A stretch of DNA of 64,000 nucleotides from positions 62,001 through 126,000 of the forward strand of contig NZ_JAAAMG010000009.1 of assembly GCF_010500815.1 (NCBI RefSeq), read 5' to 3'. The notes below the pieces were generated by a model. The model worked only from the letters and a program-made list of their open reading frames with translations, had not been told where the DNA came from and ran no database searches. Each line of letters starts with the position of its first letter. The stretch's first letter is position 1. Source of the DNA: Jiella pacifica. Its GTDB lineage: Bacteria > Pseudomonadota > Alphaproteobacteria > Rhizobiales > Rhizobiaceae. The position numbers and the translations under genes were made by a program. This document shows, piece after piece, positions 44,054-53,166 of the stretch.

Positions 44054-44339
44054 CGGATCGCTCCTTTCAGCCTCGAGAATTACTTGGTCACCTAGCGAAC
44101 CCGAGCCGGGTCGCAAGGTGCCGATGCGGAAGGTGCAGGACGGAGCAGGCCTCGAGTTCGATCATGATGAGAGAGATGGCAATTTGTCAGGTAAACTGCA
44201 ACCTATTCCGCATTGCCGGACCGTCGCCAAGCTGACGACCATTGGCACACCGTCGCTGGGAAAGCCGCCGGCTCCGGAGAACCCTTTCGAGAGCCGACCG
44301 CATCAGCCGCCTTGACAACGATGCACCCTTAAAGAGGCG

Positions 44340-44762
44340 TCACGATCCCTGCCACAGCCGGCGCACGGCCAGTTCGCCGCAATGGCCGTGCGGATCGCGA
44401 AAATAGAGGCTGCGACCCCTGCCCTTCGACCAGGCCACCTCACTCTCGACGGCGACACCGATTTCGCCGAGGTGCCGGCGCCACTCATCCTCGGAACCCT
44501 CGGGTATGGCCAGCGCGAAGTGGAGCGGCCCGCTGCCGTCATGGGGTGGGATCGTGCCAGCGCCCGGCACATCGACGGGCTCCAGCGTCGAGCCGCGCCG
44601 GAAGAGGATCAGGACGGTCCCATCCGCCAGCCGGAAGACGGTGATGCGCTCTTCCGTCACGACCGGCTCCTGCCCAAGGAGCCGTAAGTAAAATTTTCTC
44701 GCCCGCTCCATGTCGTCGACATAGAGGCAGGTTTCGAGGAGACCGCTGAGGGCGGGCGCCAT
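44340..44762 (-). CDS. VOC family (glyoxalase-like) protein inside the suf operon
   Basis: A 140-residue vicinal-oxygen-chelate protein with two beta-alpha-beta-beta-beta modules. Module one is LLETCLYVDDMERARKFYLRLLGQEP, and module two starts at GPLHFALAIPEG and ends YFRDPHGHCGELAV, with the candidate metal ligands His and Glu. The substrate is unknown; relatives include glyoxalases, dioxygenases and resistance proteins. It lies 14 bases after the DUF59 gene on the same strand, between sufT and sufA, where relatives usually have no VOC gene. Confidence 0.86.
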   Translation of the reverse strand: MAPALSGLLETCLYVDDMERARKFYLRLLGQEPVVTEERITVFRLADGTVLILFRRGSTLEPVDVPGAGTIPPHDGSGPLHFALAIPEGSEDEWRRHLGEIGVAVESEVAWSKGRGRSLYFRDPHGHCGELAVRRLWQGS

Positions 44763-44776
44763 CGTCGCCTCCGCGC

Positions 44777-45223
44777 TCAGAACCAGCCGACGGCGACCTG
44801 GGCTTCCTCGCTCATGCGCTCCGGTGTCCAGGGAGGATCGAAGACGATCTCGACCTTGACCTGACCGACGCCATCGACGGAGCCGACGGCGTTCTCGACC
44901 CAGATCGGCATCTCGCCCGCCACCGGGCAGCCGGGTGCCGTCAGCGTCATCTCGACGTCGACGTTGCGCTCGTCGTCGATGTCGATCTTGTAGATCAGGC
45001 CGAGCTCGTAGATGTCGGCCGGAATCTCCGGATCGTAGACGGTCTTCAGCGCGCCGATGATGTCGTCGGTGAGGCGCGACAACTCCTCGGCCGGGATCGT
45101 CGAGGCATCCTGCCCCCCCGAAGCCATCGCCATGTTGGCGGCGGCGGTGTCGTCCGTCGGCGCGGCGGTGGCGAGCTCATTCGACGCCGGCGCGCTGGTC
45201 GTGGTCTCGGCTTGGTCTGTCAT
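44777..45223 (-). CDS. SufT/DUF59 (MIP18-like) Fe-S assembly factor
   Basis: A 148-residue protein with a low-complexity Ala/Thr-rich N-terminal 45 residues and a DUF59 domain: LTDDIIGALKTVYDPEIPADIYELGLIYKI, then MTLTAPGCPVAGEMP with the conserved Cys and VEIVFDPPWTPERMSEEAQ. DUF59 proteins (SufT, the fifth gene product of suf operons, called SufX in Agrobacterium) help Fe-S maturation. It starts 23 bases after the sufS stop, in the same operon. Confidence 0.92.
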   Translation of the reverse strand: MTDQAETTTSAPASNELATAAPTDDTAAANMAMASGGQDASTIPAEELSRLTDDIIGALKTVYDPEIPADIYELGLIYKIDIDDERNVDVEMTLTAPGCPVAGEMPIWVENAVGSVDGVGQVKVEIVFDPPWTPERMSEEAQVAVGWF

Positions 45224-45246
45224 CGGTGTCTTCTCGGGTTGGGCGG

Positions 45247-46497
45247 TCAGGCGAAAAAGCGCCGCGCCTTTTCGAGGGCTTCAGCCAGTCGGTCGACCTC
45301 GGCCAGGGTATTGTACATACCAAACGAAGCCCGGCATGTGGAGGTGGTTCCGAACCGCTTCAAGAGCGGCTGCGCGCAATGGGTGCCGGCGCGCACCGCG
45401 ACGCCCTCGCGGTCGATGACCATCGAGACGTCGTGGGCGTGGATGCCTGCGAGGTCGAAGGAGACGATCGCGCCCTTGCCCGGCGCCTCGCCGTAGATCC
45501 TCAGCGAGTTGATCGCCTTGAGGCGCTCGTGGGCATAGGCCCGCAACGTCTCCTCGTGGGCGGCGATACTCTCGCGGCCGACGCTCGCCATGTAGTCGAG
45601 CGCCGCGCCGAGCCCGATCGCCTGGACGATCGCGGGCGTACCGGCCTCGAAGCGATGCGGCGGAGCGTTGTAGGTCACGCCCTCCTCCGTCACCTCGGCG
45701 ATCATCTCGCCGCCGCCATTGAACGGCCGCGTCGCCTCCAGCATCGCCTGGCGGCCGTAGAGGACGCCGATGCCCGTCGGGCCGTACACCTTGTGGCCGG
45801 TGAAGACGTAGAAGTCGCAGCCGATGTCCTGGACGTCGACCGGCAGGTGCACGGCGCCCTGGCTGCCGTCGACGAGGGTCGCGATACCCTTCGAACGGGC
45901 GAGTGCGCACACCGCCTTGACGTCCACGACCGTGCCGAGGACGTTCGACATGTGGGTCGTGGCGATCAGCTTCGTCCGGGGCGTGATGGCCTTCTCGAAA
46001 GCCTCGACGCTGATCGAGCCGTCGTCCTCCACCGGCACGAAGACGAGCTTTGCGCCCTTCCTCTCTCGGATGAAGTGCCACGGCACGATGTTGGAGTGAT
46101 GCTCCATCTGGGTGAGGACGATCTCGTCGCCCTCGCCGATCGTTTCCATTCCGTAGCCATAGGCGACGAGATTGATCGATTCCGTCGCCGAACGGGTGAA
46201 GACGATCTCCTCCGCCGAGCCGGCATTGAGGAAAGTCGCGACTTTGGTTCTGGCGTCCTCGAAGGCCTCGGTCGAGCGGTTCGACAGAAAATGCAGGCCG
46301 CGATGGACGTTGGCGTAGTCCTCTGAGTAGGCGCGCATGATGGTGTCGAGCACCGCCTTCGGCTTCTGGGCCGAGGCGCCGTTGTCGAGATAGGTCAGCG
46401 GCTTGCCGTAGACCTCTTTCGACAGGATCGGAAAGTCGGCGCGGATCTTCTCGACGTCGTAGCCGAGGGATGCGGAAATCGCGGCTTGTGCGGACAT
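45247..46497 (-). CDS. sufS: Cysteine desulfurase SufS
   Basis: A 416-residue PLP enzyme that takes sulfur from cysteine for Fe-S cluster assembly. Group II desulfurase features are the opening VEKIRADFPILSKEVYGKPL and YLDNGASAQKPKAVLD, the PLP lysine in FYVFTGHKVYGPTGIGVLYG and the catalytic Cys in VAVRAGTHCAQPLLKRFG. The start at 46497 (MSAQAAIS) gives the right length, with GGAG upstream; the open frame extends far into sufD but is not coding there. sufD lies 92 bases upstream. Confidence 0.97.
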   Translation of the reverse strand: MSAQAAISASLGYDVEKIRADFPILSKEVYGKPLTYLDNGASAQKPKAVLDTIMRAYSEDYANVHRGLHFLSNRSTEAFEDARTKVATFLNAGSAEEIVFTRSATESINLVAYGYGMETIGEGDEIVLTQMEHHSNIVPWHFIRERKGAKLVFVPVEDDGSISVEAFEKAITPRTKLIATTHMSNVLGTVVDVKAVCALARSKGIATLVDGSQGAVHLPVDVQDIGCDFYVFTGHKVYGPTGIGVLYGRQAMLEATRPFNGGGEMIAEVTEEGVTYNAPPHRFEAGTPAIVQAIGLGAALDYMASVGRESIAAHEETLRAYAHERLKAINSLRIYGEAPGKGAIVSFDLAGIHAHDVSMVIDREGVAVRAGTHCAQPLLKRFGTTSTCRASFGMYNTLAEVDRLAEALEKARRFFA

Positions 46498-46589
46498 TGT
46501 CTGGGACTCCGGTGACCGATGGCGGGAGGCGGCGTCGAAGCTGCCCCTGCCGGCATTTGCAACGGGCGGCGAGCGCCCGCGGCATGGGG

Positions 46590-47855
46590 TCAGTGGCTCT
46601 GTTCGAGCCAGGCGTCGATCTTGCCCGTCAGGGCTTCCCCCAGCGCCGCGTCGATCTCCAGCTCCTCGACCATCTCGTCGACGAAGGCCTTGACCAGGAG
46701 GGCTTTCGCCTGCGGCGCAGGGATGCCGCGCGACATCAGGTAGAACAGGTGATCCTGATTGATCTCGCCCGCCGTCGCGCCGTGGCCGCACTGAACGTCG
46801 TCGGCGAAGATCTCCAGCTCGGGCTTCGCCGAAAAGTCGCCGTCCTCGGACAGGAGCAGCGTGTTGCAGGCCATCTTCGCGTCGGTCTTCTGCGCCTCGC
46901 GGGAAACCTTGATCATGCCCTGGAAGACCCCGTGGCCACCCATCAGCACGTTGCGGAATGTTTCCGTGGCGGTGGTGTTCGGATGGGTGTGGCGCAGCGT
47001 CGTCGTCACGTCGACATGCTGGTCCTTTTCGAGAAGGTTCACCCCGCGCATGATGATCTCGGAACCCTCGCCCGCCGTCACCGCATGTACCTCCTGGCGC
47101 ACCAGCTGACCGCCGGCATTGAGCAGGAACAGCTTGAAGGTGGCATTGGCACCGACCGAGACGTTCAGCTGGCCGAGATGGGCCGCGCCCTCGTCCTTCG
47201 CCTGGTCGATCACCCACAGCACCTCGGCGCCGTCGCCGATCGACAGATGCGACACCGCACTGGAGGGGGCAGGCGAGCCGCCGCCCTCGACGCGCTCGAC
47301 GAAGGTCGCCGTGGCCCCGTCGCCGACGCTGACCCGGACGGCCGAATGGGACGGCGCGCCGATGCCGCCGCGCAGCTCGATCGGTGCGGCAAGTTCCGCC
47401 TTGCCGGCAACCGTGATCGTCGCCGCGCGGGCCCCGAAAGCCGCGCTGACGAGCCGCACCGTGTCGACCGGGCGGTCGAGATGGTTGGGGCTCTCGTGCC
47501 AGTCGGCGAGATCGTCGGTGGCCGCGATGGTGACGCCCTGCGGCGCGCTTGCGCGTTCCGGCGCGTCGAGATCGACCACCGTCGAGCCGGCGACCAGCGG
47601 CGCCAGCACCGTCCCGGTCTGCGGGAATTCTCTAGCGGCGACGGCCTCGATCAGCTGGTTACCGCCGAGCCGGCGGCCCATCAGATTGCGCAGGTCGGTA
47701 TAGTGCCAGGCCTCGATGCGGCGATGCGGCAGCCCTTCGCGGCGCAGCGCCTCGATCGCGGCGCGGCGCGCGTCCTCGCCACTCCCGGCGGCTTCCGCCA
47801 GCGAGACGAGCGCCGTATCGGCCGGCGTTCTCGGTCGAAGTTCGGTGACACTCAT
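46590..47855 (-). CDS. sufD: Fe-S cluster scaffold subunit SufD
   Basis: A 421-residue component of the SufBC2D scaffold. The C-terminal beta-helix region shows the SufB/SufD pattern: MRGVNLLEKDQHVDVTTTLRHTHPNT, GVFQGMIKVSREAQKTDAKM, LLSEDGDFSAKPELEIFADD and VQCGHGATAGEINQDHLFYLMSRGI. The N-terminal half is divergent, as is normal. It is separated from sufC by 3 bases, so the two are probably coupled. Confidence 0.96.
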   Translation of the reverse strand: MSVTELRPRTPADTALVSLAEAAGSGEDARRAAIEALRREGLPHRRIEAWHYTDLRNLMGRRLGGNQLIEAVAAREFPQTGTVLAPLVAGSTVVDLDAPERASAPQGVTIAATDDLADWHESPNHLDRPVDTVRLVSAAFGARAATITVAGKAELAAPIELRGGIGAPSHSAVRVSVGDGATATFVERVEGGGSPAPSSAVSHLSIGDGAEVLWVIDQAKDEGAAHLGQLNVSVGANATFKLFLLNAGGQLVRQEVHAVTAGEGSEIIMRGVNLLEKDQHVDVTTTLRHTHPNTTATETFRNVLMGGHGVFQGMIKVSREAQKTDAKMACNTLLLSEDGDFSAKPELEIFADDVQCGHGATAGEINQDHLFYLMSRGIPAPQAKALLVKAFVDEMVEELEIDAALGEALTGKIDAWLEQSH

Positions 47856-47858
47856 GAG

Positions 47859-48614
47859 TTACGCAGCCTCGCCGATGATCTGGCCGTAGCCCTCGTTTTC
47901 GAGCTGCAGCGCGAGATCCTTGTCCCCGGACTTGATGATCCTGCCCTTGTAGAGGACGTGGACCGTGTCCGGCACGATGTAGTCGAGCAGGCGCTGATAG
48001 TGGGTGATGACCAGGAACGAGCGGGTCTCCGAGCGCAACGCGTTGACGCCGTCGGCGACGATCTTGAGGGCGTCGATGTCGAGGCCGGAATCGGTCTCGT
48101 CCATGACGCAGAGCTTCGGCTCGAGCAGCGCCATCTGCAGGATCTCCGCACGCTTCTTCTCGCCGCCGGAAAAGCCGACATTGAGCGGCCGCTTCAGCAT
48201 CTCGGCGTCGATCTTCAGCTCGGCCGCGGCCGCCTTGACGCGGCGCATGAAGTCCGGCGTCATCAGCTCGGCCTCGCCGCGCGCCTTGCGCTGGGCGTTC
48301 ATCGCCGTCTTCAGGAAGGTCATGGTGGCGACGCCGGGGATCTCCAGCGGGTACTGGAAGGCGAGGAACACGCCCGAAGCGGCGCGCTCGGCCGGGTCCA
48401 TCTCGAGGATCGACTCGCCATTGTAGAGGATGTCGCCCTCGGTCACCTCGTAGTCGTCGCGGCCAGCGAGGATGTAGGACAGGGTCGACTTGCCGGAGCC
48501 GTTCGGCCCCATGATCGCGGCGACCTCGCCGTCCTTGACCGTCAGGTCGACACCCTTGAGGATCTCGGTGCCCTCGTCGGCGACACGGGCGTGGAGGTTT
48601 TTGATTTCGAGCAT
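47859..48614 (-). CDS. sufC: Fe-S cluster assembly ATPase SufC
   Basis: A 251-residue ABC-type ATPase driving the SufBCD scaffold. Walker A is AIMGPNGSGKSTLSYILAG, the signature is VGFSGGEKKRAEILQM and Walker B is CVMDETDSGLDIDAL, where the Asp-Glu order and spacing are those of SufC. The H-loop is FLVITHYQRLLDYI. AAAAGG precedes the ATG. Two tiny coiled-coil genes separate it from sufB. Confidence 0.98.
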   Translation of the reverse strand: MLEIKNLHARVADEGTEILKGVDLTVKDGEVAAIMGPNGSGKSTLSYILAGRDDYEVTEGDILYNGESILEMDPAERAASGVFLAFQYPLEIPGVATMTFLKTAMNAQRKARGEAELMTPDFMRRVKAAAAELKIDAEMLKRPLNVGFSGGEKKRAEILQMALLEPKLCVMDETDSGLDIDALKIVADGVNALRSETRSFLVITHYQRLLDYIVPDTVHVLYKGRIIKSGDKDLALQLENEGYGQIIGEAA

Positions 48615-48670
48615 GGCGCCTTTTCGTCTCTAGCGTTCGTTCGTGTGTGGTCAGTGCAATGCGGTCGGGT

Positions 48671-48871
48671 TTAGCGGCGATCGGCGTCGTCCGCGGTTCT
48701 GATCTCTTCGAGCAGTCGCTGGCGCTCCGCCTGCAGCGCCTCGACTTCGTCGGCGACGATCGGATCAGTCATCGAACCCTGCGCCATCGCCACGGCCTCG
48801 CGAGCCTGCTCAATCTGATCCTCGACCGCGCGCAGGCGGGCGTGGCGCGGGTCCGTCGGGTCGGGGGTCAT
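48671..48871 (-). CDS. Small coiled-coil protein in the suf operon (second of two)
   Basis: A 66-residue, acidic protein that I do not recognise. Almost the whole chain can form a helical coiled coil: HARLRAVEDQIEQAREAVAM and VADEVEALQAERQRLLEEIR have heptad-like Leu/Val/Ile spacing. Its ATG overlaps the stop of the upstream 73-residue gene by one base (TGATG), a classic coupling arrangement. It lies between sufB and sufC on the same strand. A role in Suf assembly is only suggested by position. Confidence 0.6.
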   Translation of the reverse strand: MTPDPTDPRHARLRAVEDQIEQAREAVAMAQGSMTDPIVADEVEALQAERQRLLEEIRTADDADRR

Positions 48872-49092
48872 CAGTCTACCAGTTCCAGCCGGCGTTCGAT
48901 GCGGTCGAGGCGCAATTCCAGGCTGGCGAACCGGTGGTCACTGAGCGTGTTGCTCCCAACCAGACCACCGACATGTTGGCGAATGACGAGCGATTCCGCA
49001 GACAGCCGATCGACCTTCTCTTCCAGACGCGCCATTTGCTGGCGCATGGATCGCAAATGTTCGAGGACCAGATTCTCGACGTTCTCGTTCAT
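48871..49092 (-). CDS. Small coiled-coil protein in the suf operon (first of two)
   Basis: A 73-residue protein with two helical heptad stretches: ENLVLEHLRSMRQQMARLEE plus KVDRLSAES, and the C-terminal FASLELRLDRIERRLELVD. This pattern resembles small proteins annotated only as hypothetical in rhizobia, often found near mobile or accessory genes. It ends in TGATG shared with the next gene. It starts 83 bases after sufB. GGAG lies about 8-12 bases before the ATG at 49092. Function unknown. Confidence 0.6.
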   Translation of the reverse strand: MNENVENLVLEHLRSMRQQMARLEEKVDRLSAESLVIRQHVGGLVGSNTLSDHRFASLELRLDRIERRLELVD

Positions 49093-49175
49093 GGCTTGCT
49101 CCTGGCAAGTGACTCCGCCACCATCATCTTAAACCACGTTTTAGACCCGGCCGCGGTAGTCATTCACCGGCCGCG

Positions 49176-50696
<1,521 letters not shown>

Positions 50697-50828
50697 GCGT
50701 CTCGCTCCATACTCGCCGGAGTCAAGGTCCGGTGGTCGGGTGATACGATTGGGAAAACTTGCTCCCGCTCGTCAAGATAAGTCTCGAATGGCCGGGTTTT
50801 TAGTGCCATTCCAAATAATCGCAAGCGC

Positions 50829-52046
50829 TCAGGCGGCCGCCGCGGATCTGGTTTTCACCGCCGCCCGGCAGGCCAGCCTCTCATACTCGCAAACGAACCG
50901 GTCGAGAGCCCCTTCATCCGTTTCGAGGCCGAAACTGACACGAATCGCGCCGAGCGCCTGGTCGACGTCGAGCCCGGCTTTTGCCAAGGCCGCGACGACA
51001 TGGCTCGGCCCGACCTTGCCGGACGAGCAGGCCGAACCGGCCGAGACCGCGATGCCGGCCAGGTCCAGCGCGATCTGCGCCGTCTCCGCTTTGACGCCGG
51101 GATGCACCATCGCGACCGTATTGGGAAGACGCTCGGCACCCTTTCCCAGGATCATCGCTTGAGGTAGCCGCCGCGTCAGTTCTTCTTCCAGACGCTCGCG
51201 CATGGCGCTGAGGCGTGCCACGGTGTCCGTGCCCCGGGCGAAGCAGACCTCCGCCGCAGCGCCGAAACTGGCGATCGCCGGCAGCGCTTCGGTTCCGGCG
51301 CGCATGCCCCGCTCCTGCCCGCCGCCGCGCAGCAGCGTAAATGGTCGCGTCGCGAGAGTCCGGAGCGCGATCGCCCCGACGCCCTTCGCCGCCCCCATCT
51401 TGTGGCCGGACAGGATGAGCGCGTCGGCGCCCGTGGCTGCGAGATCGACGGCGATGCGCCCGGCCGTCTGGGCAGCGTCGAGCACCAGGACCACCGAATG
51501 ATCACCGCGCCGTTCCTCGAGCACGGCGCGAATCGCCTCCACCGGCTGGATGACGCCGGTCTCGGAATTCGCCCAGGAGATGGCGAGCATCGCGGGCCCG
51601 GCCTTCGCGGCTGCCTCGGCGAAAGCCGCGAGCGCGCCGAGATCGATGACGCCATTCTGATCGACAGGCAGCCGCGTGACCGCCTCGGCTGCGAAACGGC
51701 CGCCTTCCCGGGTCGCCGGATGATCGGTCTCAAGAACCGCAACCCGCGCGATCTCCACCGCCTGGCCGCCGATCAGCCAGTGCGGCGAGAGAAGCTGCGT
51801 CGCGGCTTCCGTGGCGCCGCTGGTGAAGACGACGTTCTCGGCTGGGATCGATCCGCCGGCCCCGCCGATCAGCCGCGCCACTGAGGCGCGGGCATTCTCG
51901 CAGGCCGCGCGGGCCGCCCGGCCCTCGCGATGGGTCGACGACGGATTGCCGAGATCGAGCGCCGCCACCGCCGCCTCCCGGGCTTCGGGCAGCAGCGGTG
52001 CCGAGGCGTTGTGGTCCAGATAGATCCGCTCGCGGCGCACGTTCAT
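50829..52046 (-). CDS. Cysteine desulfurase, NifS/IscS-like (SufS2 position)
   Basis: A 405-residue group I-like desulfurase and first gene of the suf operon, equivalent by position to sufS2 of Agrobacterium. Markers are RIYLDHNASAPLLPEAREA, NPSSTHREGRAARAACENAR, the PLP lysine in LILSGHKMGAAKGVGAIAL, RAGTEALPAIASFGAA and the catalytic Cys loop VSAGSACSSGKVGPSHV. Compared with IscS the C-terminus is short. Two desulfurases in one operon is usual in Hyphomicrobiales. The upstream region carries two palindromes, one shaped like an Irr box. Confidence 0.93.
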   Translation of the reverse strand: MNVRRERIYLDHNASAPLLPEAREAAVAALDLGNPSSTHREGRAARAACENARASVARLIGGAGGSIPAENVVFTSGATEAATQLLSPHWLIGGQAVEIARVAVLETDHPATREGGRFAAEAVTRLPVDQNGVIDLGALAAFAEAAAKAGPAMLAISWANSETGVIQPVEAIRAVLEERRGDHSVVLVLDAAQTAGRIAVDLAATGADALILSGHKMGAAKGVGAIALRTLATRPFTLLRGGGQERGMRAGTEALPAIASFGAAAEVCFARGTDTVARLSAMRERLEEELTRRLPQAMILGKGAERLPNTVAMVHPGVKAETAQIALDLAGIAVSAGSACSSGKVGPSHVVAALAKAGLDVDQALGAIRVSFGLETDEGALDRFVCEYERLACRAAVKTRSAAAA

Positions 52047-52081
52047 GTCAACTCGCAGAGGTCGTCTCGTATCGCCGACGC

Positions 52082-52097
52082 AAATTTCTTGAAATTT
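52082..52097. promoter_or_regulatory. AT-rich palindrome before the suf operon
   Basis: AAATTTC and GAAATTT are perfect 7-bp inverted arms around TT, 36 bases upstream of the first suf gene. In a GC-rich genome such an AT-rich dyad in a promoter region is conspicuous. It does not match TGA-N9-TCA, which I would expect for a RirA box. The binding protein is unknown. Confidence 0.45.
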
Positions 52098-52137
52098 CGT
52101 CCCCGAAAGGACTAGAAAGCGCCCTTACACGGCAGCG

Positions 52138-52162
52138 CCAGTTTTGAATTCTTCCAAACTGG
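52138..52162. promoter_or_regulatory. Candidate Irr (ICE-like) box in the suf/hydrolase divergent region
   Basis: A 25-base imperfect palindrome: arms CCAGTTTTGAA (52138-52148) and TTCCAAACTGG (52152-52162) with a 3-base centre and one mismatch. Its inner 17 bases have the shape TTTxGAA-N3-TTCxAAA of the Irr-recognised ICE motif of Hyphomicrobiales. It is 92 bases before the suf operon start and 74 before the divergent hydrolase. The suf operon of Agrobacterium is reported to be under Irr and RirA control, which fits. Confidence 0.55.
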
Positions 52163-52236
52163 AACCTACGGAGGCGGTACGGCTTCGTCAACCGTCGCCA
52201 ACGTGGCGGCTCCGCCCGCTATCAGAGAGTATCTAT

Positions 52237-52911
52237 ATGCCCGAAGTGATCTTCAATGGCCCGGCGGGTCGTCTCGAAGGCCGGTACCAAGCCGCCAAGG
52301 AAAAGAACGCCCCGATCGCGATCGTGTTGCACCCGCATCCGCGCTTCGGCGGGACGATGAACAACCAGATCGTCTACCAGCTGTTCTACATGTTCGTGGA
52401 GCGGGGCTTCACCACGCTGCGCTTCAATTTCCGCGGCATCGGCCGCAGCCAGGGCGAGTTCGACCACGGCACGGGCGAACTCTCCGACGCCGCCTCGGCG
52501 CTCGACTGGGTCCAGAGCCTGCATCCCGATTCCAAGCAGACCTGGGTCGCCGGCTATTCCTTCGGCTCCTGGATCGGCATGCAGCTGCTGATGCGCCGGC
52601 CCGAGATCGAGGGCTTCCTGTCGGTCTCGCCGCAGCCGAACTCCTACGACTTCTCCTTCCTCGCCCCCTGCCCGTCTTCCGGCCTGATCATTCATGGCGG
52701 CAAGGATCGCGTCGCGCCGCCGCGCGACGTCCAGACGCTGGTCGACAAGCTGAAGACCCAGAAGGGCATCATCATCACCCAGAAGACGATGGAAGAGGCG
52801 AACCACTTCTACACCGAGCATACCGACGAGCTGATCGCTGAATGCGCCGACTATCTCGACCGTCGGATGGCCGGCGAACTCTCCGACCCGCGGCCGAAGC
52901 GCTTGCGCTGA
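52237..52911 (+). CDS. Alpha/beta hydrolase
   Basis: A 224-residue cytoplasmic hydrolase of the short type common in alphaproteobacteria next to the suf operon. Parts are VILHPHPRFGG-like IVLHPHPRFGGTMNNQIVYQLF, TLRFNFRGIGRSQGEFDHG, the nucleophile elbow VAGYSFGSWIGMQ, LIIHGGKDRVAPP with the Asp, and ANHFYTEHTDEL with the His. The substrate is unknown. The start at 52237 (MPEVIFNGPAGRLEGRY) begins the domain; the open frame to 52144 runs through the operator region and is not favoured. It is divergent from the suf operon and may share its regulation. Confidence 0.9.
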   Translation: MPEVIFNGPAGRLEGRYQAAKEKNAPIAIVLHPHPRFGGTMNNQIVYQLFYMFVERGFTTLRFNFRGIGRSQGEFDHGTGELSDAASALDWVQSLHPDSKQTWVAGYSFGSWIGMQLLMRRPEIEGFLSVSPQPNSYDFSFLAPCPSSGLIIHGGKDRVAPPRDVQTLVDKLKTQKGIIITQKTMEEANHFYTEHTDELIAECADYLDRRMAGELSDPRPKRLR

Positions 52912-52936
52912 GGCATTCGCGACATCAGCGCTGCAA

Positions 52937-52973
52937 GGCAGGACGAGGCAGCGGCCAGGCTGCAAGTCCTGCC
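52937..52973 (+). terminator. Hairpin downstream of the hydrolase gene
   Basis: Outer arms GGCAGGAC (52937-52944) and GTCCTGCC (52966-52973) are perfect complements and enclose a further CAGC/GCTG pairing. It starts 25 bases after the hydrolase stop. No T-run follows. Confidence 0.45.
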
Positions 52974-53166
52974 AAGAAAGGACCCGCGCGACGGCTGCGG
53001 CTTCACGCGTCGCCCGTCATCGCCGCGACCGAGTGCGTGATCCCAGGCATTGCACGACGCGGCCGGGACATCTGGCCTCGTCCCTTCCGCGTCACGCTCC
53101 CGACGACAGCATTACCAACGCCTCGCTGCGGCCAGAGGCGACCCCGATCGACAGGACCCCGCACCC

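Noticed and set aside
46470-48674. 734-codon plus-strand frame over sufD and sufC
   Set aside because: Antisense shadow of two certain suf genes; no domain pattern.
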